From contig NC_067145.1 of assembly GCF_903995435.1 (NCBI RefSeq), positions 54,129,734-54,193,733 on the forward strand: DNA of 64,000 nt, written 5' to 3'. Source of the stretch: Acomys russatus (Eukaryota; Chordata; Mammalia; Rodentia; Muridae). Numbering within the stretch: the first letter of the stretch is position 1; every line of letters starts with the position of its first letter. Under the pieces are notes generated by a model. That model worked only from the letters and a program-made list of their open reading frames with translations. It made no database searches and was not told the origin of the DNA. Made by a program: the position numbers and the translations under genes. Below, piece by piece: positions 57,150 through 64,000 of this stretch.

Positions 57150-60130
57150 GCTGTTAGCATTATTAGCTTTCAGAATTTAGTGCGGATACGAAGGAAACTT
57201 CTAGAACTAACAAGTTATCCAACACAAGAAAGAATTAGTCCTGACAATAGCTAGATTTGAAGGAGCCAAGTGAGGGGTTAGAGTGTGGAACAAGAGGCCA
57301 CACTGGCTGTATCTAGAGCAAGCAGCCGAGATGCCCCAGTGGCCTGGCCCGAATCACTGCCATGGCTCGGCAACTCTCTGTGGCTTTCCTTGTCCCGCGG
57401 TATTGGAGATGGCAGATGGCCATGTTTCTGGGATTTTCCCAGCCTTCCCTGGTATGGAAGCAGAGAACAATGTGCTAACTTGGTGATATCCCTTCTCGTG
57501 GACAGGGCACTTTTCCTGAGAAAGCAGAGAGGATCCTGGCCTTCGTCTCATCTAAAAATAGTCGAAACACAGAGCAAGCTGGCTATAGTCTCTGGGGATC
57601 CCAGAGGGTGTGACCTCCAACGGAAGGGGATGTGCTGAGATTCCATGGTCAGCGCTTTCCAGGAGGCCTGGCCCAGGTGGCACCTGCCTCTTTTCAGTGA
57701 CCTAGTTAAGAAATGTATATAGGGTGATTTGTGGGGAGATGGCCTGTGTATGTAACTTGTCCCCTAAAGTGCAGAGGCATTCCTTTGCATGTCCAGAACA
57801 TCTTCGTTTAAGGCATGGGGACCAGCTTGTATGATAGGCAATCCTGCTCCGAGGAGGGCTGGATAAGACCCTAACCACAGCTCACTGCAGGCTGGGTCGC
57901 TGTGAGTGGCAAGGCTGGCAGCTGGGAAGGCTGACACTATCACAGTCCTACATCTTCTTCCTGTGGCAAGCCTGTGGAGGAGCTGGGGGCTCATTTTCAA
58001 GCCACTGTTAGAGTGCAGCCCGGGGCTTTGTACTCAGTTATTAACAGCTGTTATGTGACCACATGGAGCACTCGGTGCTGGAAACCTCTTCTCAGCTCCA
58101 ACCATCCTCTCTAAGTGGTTCAGGATTTGAGATCATGAAAGGCCACAGCACTTGTACCCTAGTGACACAGGTAAACACCCGTGGAAGCACTGTCCTCCCA
58201 GGCATGCCCACCAGCGCTCAACTCCCTTTGGGAACTGGGCAATACTATTCCGTTAACAAGGCATATAGCAACCCGAGACCCTGTTTGTCTCCACAGTAGG
58301 GTGTGTATCCATCCTGCTCCTAGAATAATCATGAGTGCCTTCAGTGCTATGTGTGTGACAAGGCATATTACAGCCTGTCTTCTGAGGCTCCTGGGTGTGG
58401 ACCTGCCCGTGGTTCTAGGGCCTGGGATGTGGCACATTTACTTCCTCCATCCCCTGGAACTTGTAGCCCAGGCTACTCCCTGGTAGTGTACCAGAGGAAG
58501 GTCAGTCACTTAAAATCTGGCAGTTCTGTCCTGCTAAAGCCCCACTCTCTGGCCTTCAGCACCGTGTATCTTTCTGGGGTGCTATAAGCACCTTCATTTC
58601 CAAGATTTTCCTCCAAACCCATTAATCTTCTGTGGGGGAAATCAAGGTTTTGTTTCTACTTGAATTGCTGCCCCCACCTTTGGTATGTATGTGTGCAGTA
58701 TCCATGCATGTGTGCATACATGTCTGCACATGTACAGGTGCACACACTGCTTTGCTTACAGTAGCAGTTCCCTCTCCCTCCTGCAAAGCAGCCATCAAGT
58801 CCTGGCTGTGGACTTGACCCTGAGAAAGCCCCTGGCTTTGGAAAAAGGCTGCAGGTGGCTGTCTAGCACAGTGGTTGCCATCCTGGGGTGGGGGTGTGTC
58901 TGTGACCCTGCAAGGGAGGTTTAAGTTTCTGAATAAGGCTGTCCTCTCTTGGGGACCAGCGGGCATTGCTTTGGGGTCCCGTTCTAGAGTCCTTCCCAGG
59001 AGCACATCTTTGTTTTCATATCTGCCACCATATTCAGATGGGGCATGGAGTAAGATTGGGGGGGGGTGGTCACATCAGAGAATTAAGGCCTCAGAGGATT
59101 ATTACTGGATGTCTGTAAAGATCAAGATCTAATTCTCCCTCCTCTAGGTGAATCTCAGAGAGGGGCAGGCCTCGAGGCCTCCACGTGATTCTGAGTCAGA
59201 GGACATAGGCTTTGAGGCTGGCTTCCTGCAGGGAACTGGTCACTTATACGCATGCACATAGATACATGTGTGATAATATATGCGCAACGACACATGCATG
59301 TTCACACATATGGGAAAATATACGTATACCCCACCCATATGTACAGTGATAGCAGTGGACATGTTAATCTCTGGCGTCCACCTGCATGCATGTATACCTA
59401 TGGGCACATACACACAAACATGCACACAGATACCTCACACTCAGAGTGGTATTTCTAAAATAATACGAGTGGAGATGGACTCTGCTTTGCTCTATGAAGC
59501 TCCTCATTTGGGAAGTGCTCCAGCAGCCAAATAAAGAATTAGAGAGTAAGGTCATCACCGGTTACAGCCTCTAATGAGCAAATGGATCTGAATAACCCTA
59601 GAGGGGTCTTCAAACATCATTCAAAGAGCCAGCCAGGCCTGGTGTTCAGGAATACAGTGAGGTAGTGAGCATGGCTCAGCGACACTGCACACTTCAGGGT
59701 CTGTGGTAGGGCCCAGCGTAGGAATCACAAATAACCCGAGCCTACTGATGGAAGAAACATCACTGTACTAGGTGTTTCTTCCCCCAGAGAGCCACACTGA
59801 AATCAGAACTTTTAACTGTACACCTCAATTTTCAGGAAATCCAAAGAGTGGGAACATATCTAAGTGACATCTTGGGGATCCAATCAGCAAGTCTAGACTG
59901 CAGGATCATTGACCGGGTGTATGAGAATATCTGGAAGTTGGTCATTATGGAAGGAACGATGCTGGTAGCAGGGATATAGTCTAAAAACCTTGTCTTTTGG
60001 TGACTATAATAGGACCCTTTATATATGAAATGATATGATGTTTGCAGCACAGGCTGGGGAAACAGGGAGGGGATATATATAAAATAAGAGTAGCCATGAG
60101 TTCAATATTGTGAAATTTAAGTAGCAGAGG
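57150..60130. other. intergenic sequence without recognised gene
   Basis: Contains imperfect TG/CA-rich stretches at 58683-58745 and 59245-59445. The rest is unique to my reading, with no exon or RNA gene recognised. Confidence 0.4.
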
Positions 60131-60131
60131 T

Positions 60132-60132
<1 letters not shown>

Positions 60133-60183
<51 letters not shown>

Positions 60184-60202
60184 CAACAACAACAACAACA
60201 AC
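60133..60202. repeat. (TAA)n then (CAA)n microsatellite
   Basis: A perfect TAA/AAT triplet run to 60180 switches to CAA triplets to 60202. Confidence 0.97.
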
Positions 60203-60244
60203 ATAATATTGACATCAACATTTATCATTATTATCATCAATAGC

Positions 60245-60275
<31 letters not shown>

Positions 60276-60288
60276 TATTTATTTTTTT
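60245..60288. repeat. (TAT)n microsatellite
   Basis: A TAT/ATT triplet run ending in TTTATTTATTTTTTT, complementary to the run 65 bp to its left. Confidence 0.95.
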
Positions 60289-60394
60289 GACTCTGGGTTT
60301 TGTTGCACATTCCAGGCTGGCCTCAAAATGGCACTCCTCCTCCCTCAACCTCCCATCCCCTAGGGGATGCTCTTAATGTATATTCAGTTGAGTC

Positions 60395-60515
60395 TGGTTA
60401 GTGCAGGCCTGTAATCTCAGCTACTCAGGAGCCTGAGGCAGGAGAATGGCAAGTTTATGGCTTGCCTGGGCTACAATGTGAATTCAAGGGCAGCCTAAGC
60501 AATGTAGTGAGACTG
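60395..60515 (+). repeat. old 7SL-derived SINE (PB1/B1F-like)
   Basis: ggcctgtaatctcagctact, caggagcctgaggcaggaga and agcctaagcaatgtagtgag closely follow the 7SL-derived monomer. It lies just after a T-rich B1-like remnant at 60285-60350. Confidence 0.65.
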
Positions 60516-60519
60516 GGTA

Positions 60520-61850
60520 TGTCCCTCGGGGAAGGTGTTTGCTGACATACATGAAGGCCTAGGTTCCATCTCCAGGAATGAAGAACCAAACCAAGCAAAA
60601 ATCAGACGAAAAGCCAATGTATGCACCAAGTCCCCTGCAGTGGAGCTAGAGAGGCAGTGTGTGCAGGAGGCATTTTCAGAAGGCAAAGACTAATGAGTCA
60701 GAGCTTCAGCCAGGGCAGGAAGTGGAAGGAAGAAGACCGTTGAATCTGAGCTATTCACTCCTCCTCAGGGAGCTACCAAGCAAGTGGCCTGGCATGACCC
60801 ATGTTCCCACAGAGTCAGGTCCTGACCGCAGGGGAACTGCCCTGGGGAGCTGAGAGATGTTCTCAGCCCATCTGGGAAGGTTGTCAGCCAGTTCTTAATG
60901 ATCTGCTCAGTGTTCCAATGTCACCTACCCTGCGAATCTTTCTGGATCCCCCCAGGCAGAAGCAGTCACTTCTCCTCTCGGCTCTCCAGGGCCAGCACTG
61001 GCCTCCTTCCCTGAGTGGATTGGTATGCACGGGCTGTACTTTCCCCCACTGTCTCAGGTGTCCCTGGGGCAAGGTCCACATTGGAGCTCCACTCTCTCTC
61101 ATGGCAGAGACTTAGTCATTGGTTAACTCATTTCCCAGACAAGCCTCAGCTGTAGGTAAAGCACAGTGTGGACGGATGGATGTGTTGTTGGATGGCCTTG
61201 GCCATCATGGGGTGTGATGCATGCTTCACCCATGACCAGCTAAGACCCCTTCAGAATAGAGACCAGTGCCCAATGGTCACCTGAGCTTCCGGGGAGCAGG
61301 AGGCCAGAAGGGCCATGTCCCTTTTGGAATCCCGCTCTGCTCAGGCTGGGGGAGGGGGACACTGCTTCCTGTGCCATCATGATATTACTGAGACCAAGTG
61401 GACACCCTGGGAGCGGCACTGCCTTGGACACATCCCAGCCTGTCCAATTACAACCCACTTGCTCAGCTCTCCCTGTGGCCTCACCTGCATATTGTCTTTA
61501 TTGCATTTGCGTTGGAAATCAGCTTCTACTGGGACAGGTGCCGACAGCCTGCTGCTGGAGCTGGCTCCTGACAGAGAGACACACAGCCAGGATGGGTTTG
61601 GCAGACATGGCCTTCAGGAGGACCTGGTCACATCTGCTTTGCAGGGGACAGGGGCCATCAAAGACTGCTTTGGGCAGATGGGATAAGAAGATGCTGGGGG
61701 GCATCTCTGTGCATTTGTCCGCCTGCTTAGGGCAGAGCGACTAATGAAAGCATCGGAGCAAGAACGCTGTTCTGAGCCAGGGCCCATCTACCTTTGCTCT
61801 ATCCAAAATAGAGTCCACTGCAGTCACTTCTAACTGTGGTGTGCATAGGG
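60520..61850. other. intergenic sequence without recognised gene
   Basis: Bases 60520-60590 resemble a degraded SINE. Several overlapping open frames of 60-123 residues on both strands lack domains. Confidence 0.4.
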
Positions 61851-61965
61851 TGAGTATGTGTGTGTGAGGGTGTGTATGTGTACATGTGTACATGTGCCTA
61901 TATGTGTGAGCATGTACTCTGTGTATACATGTATATGTGTATGTGAGTGTGTGCATGTGAGTGTG

Positions 61966-62335
<370 letters not shown>

Positions 62336-62339
62336 TTCT

Positions 62340-63345
62340 CATCTTGAGATTGTCTAGAGATCATGAACTCAATCTCTTACCTCTAGCCAGACACCGCCCA
62401 AACTACCTGGCTCCATGACAACCTAGTGGAAACAGGATTAGCTCAGAGGTGGTCAAACCAACCAGAGCTGCACACCTTCCTGGGACTCTGCACCAGGGAG
62501 AAAAGTGGAGTTGCTTGACAGAGCCCTGTCCTTTTCAACCTCACATGGCACTGAGTCACAGACCCTGTAAAGTATCACCTGTGGATATTTGGGAAACTTT
62601 GGGCACCTAGGATTCATCTTAGGGACTCCTAAGAGTACAGCTTGATTCCACTTAGCGCTATCCCCGTATATCTCCAAGACGGAGACAGATGTGCAAGGTC
62701 ATGTAACTCATTGGGGAATAGTGCAGGACCACAGCTCAGATCTTGACTGCCTGTTCCAAGTTGTAAGCACTGTACAGCTGGCCTGTCTGTGTTCTCCAAC
62801 AATTTGGAACTCCGGGGAGGGGACATTGAGAGACCTCCTATCTTCAATGCTTGGGGTCACAGGTGCCCATGTAGAGTTTCTGAGAAAACAGAAGCTGACT
62901 GTGGCTATGAAGTCATGGACACATGGGAGAGTGACCTGCTGGAGGCCCGGATAGTACGAGGAAATCAGGTGTCCCATCCATGTCATGAAGTTGCATGCCC
63001 ACGGAGGACAAAATGGTATCTGAATCCAGGTACGTTGGTCAATAAAACAAGGAAACTGAATTATCCAGGCTTCTGAATGGGCCCAATCTGTAGGCAGCTG
63101 AGGACAGCGGCTGCTGCTGAGCTAGCTGAGGAAGTGGGCCTGTGCAGCTGTGGCTTTAGAAGGCCGCCTGATTCAGTTCATGGCCTGTATGTATGTGTGA
63201 CTCTGGGTGTCTGCTTCTTTTCTCTTTAAAATCATAAAGGCAGGTGGTTCAAAGGGCTTTTTTTGTGTGTGTGTGAGGTACTCAAATGTGTCTGCAGGGA
63301 GTGGGGTGCCATATATAAAATCATTCTTGGTTAAGAAGTACCCAC
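62340..63345. other. intergenic sequence without recognised feature
   Basis: No gene, RNA gene or confident repeat is recognised. There is a short TG run at 63261-63275. Confidence 0.45.
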
Positions 63346-63349
63346 TCCT

Positions 63350-63565
63350 TAAAAAGTTATTACTTTGTGCGCATGGGTATTTTGTCTACATGTATGTCTG
63401 TGTATTACCTGAATGCAATGCCCATGCAGGCCAGAAGAGGGTATTGTGCCCTGCTCCAGAACTGGAATTACAGATGCTTGTGAGCTGCCATGTGGACACT
63501 GGGAACTGAACTCAGGTCCTCTGGAAGAGCAGTGCCCTTAACTGTCGAGCCATTGCTTTAACCCC
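63350..63565 (-). repeat. B3/B2-family SINE
   Basis: tgcgcatgggtattttgtct, caggccagaagagggtattg (a weak SINE-borne CTCF-like core), ctggaagagcagtgccctta and gtcgagccattgctttaacc. Confidence 0.88.
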
Positions 63566-64000
63566 AGCACCTACCTCTTAAGTGCTCAGTTTAACTCTCA
63601 AGTGCTCTTGCAGTTGTAATGAAAACAGAGTGTGAGAAGCGATGAGGTCAGGGTGCCTGTTTTCAATCCTGGCTCCACCCCAGACTGCCAGTGGTCTCCA
63701 GCAAGCCAGCGGTCTCCCCTGCTCCTCTCTTTCCTTTAAAGTGGGAGTCATAGCAGTGCTGAGGTCACTGGGCTTCCCTGTGTGGGATGAAGTCTTCCAC
63801 AGAGGACGGCACAGTGCCTCACACAGAGGTGGTGGCCCGTCGTTGGAACCCTTTTCTATAGTCTTAAGTACTCTGTGTGAACAAGGGACTTCCCTCTAAA
63901 ATGAGCATGGCCATACAGGCCCTTAGTGGTCAGGAGAGGTGGCAGCGGAGAGGGGCATGACAGATGGGGCACAGGAGTGGACAGCCGACGGGAGCCGGGG
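63566..64000. other. intergenic sequence to window end, nothing recognised
   Basis: No gene or repeat recognised. The sequence becomes GC-richer at the very end (63930-64000). Confidence 0.45.

Overview
The window is mammalian nuclear DNA from a muroid rodent. B1, B2/B3, B4 and ID SINEs, Lx-type L1 pieces and long simple repeats run throughout. The B1 copies share a variant (for example at 27931-28086 and 47236-47373) that reads more like hamster, vole or deer-mouse B1 than mouse or rat B1, so a cricetid is my best guess. The sequence alone does not settle the species.

One protein-coding gene is certain: Usp6nl (RN-tre, a TBC-domain Rab GTPase-activating protein), on the + strand. The first 38 bases are the end of its penultimate coding exon. 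They stop at a consensus splice donor in phase 1 and spell the end of the region just after the TBC domain. An intron of 11,600 bp (39-11638) follows. The last coding exon (11639-12987) completes the split glycine codon and encodes the 448-residue proline- and serine-rich tail, ending in ESVLL and a TGA stop. The 3' UTR starts at 12988. Its end is unresolved, with AATAAA hexamers at 14553 and 15137.

From about 15.2 kb to 64 kb I see no other recognisable protein-coding gene. From memory, the next gene downstream of USP6NL in other mammals is CELF2, pointing the opposite way, and no part of it is recognisable here. The stretch is repeat-rich intergenic DNA: SINEs in both orientations, old MaLR-like LTR pieces, several copies of rodent medium-length repeats, a 5'-truncated L1 nested in a SINE, and long microsatellites.

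A few places are not explained by ordinary repeats. (1) A 38-bp minisatellite at 16036-16391 grades from an AT-richer unit into a unit with a GC box and runs directly into a CpG-dense, CCAAT-containing segment (16383-16592) that ends at a consensus splice donor. It looks like an unannotated promoter and first exon. (2) An E-box/CCAAT/GC-box cluster at 43155-43180 is followed by a donor-like site. (3) A strong CTCF motif lies at 44466-44482 and a second at 49600-49612. (4) An isolated 112-bp exon-like segment at 47899-48010 has good splice sites and one open frame. (5) A 116-bp segment occurs twice in direct orientation, 1.7 kb apart. These suggest one or more unannotated, probably long non-coding, transcripts and a chromatin boundary between Usp6nl and its neighbour. 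I found no clearly novel biochemical system, and all of these rest on sequence pattern alone.
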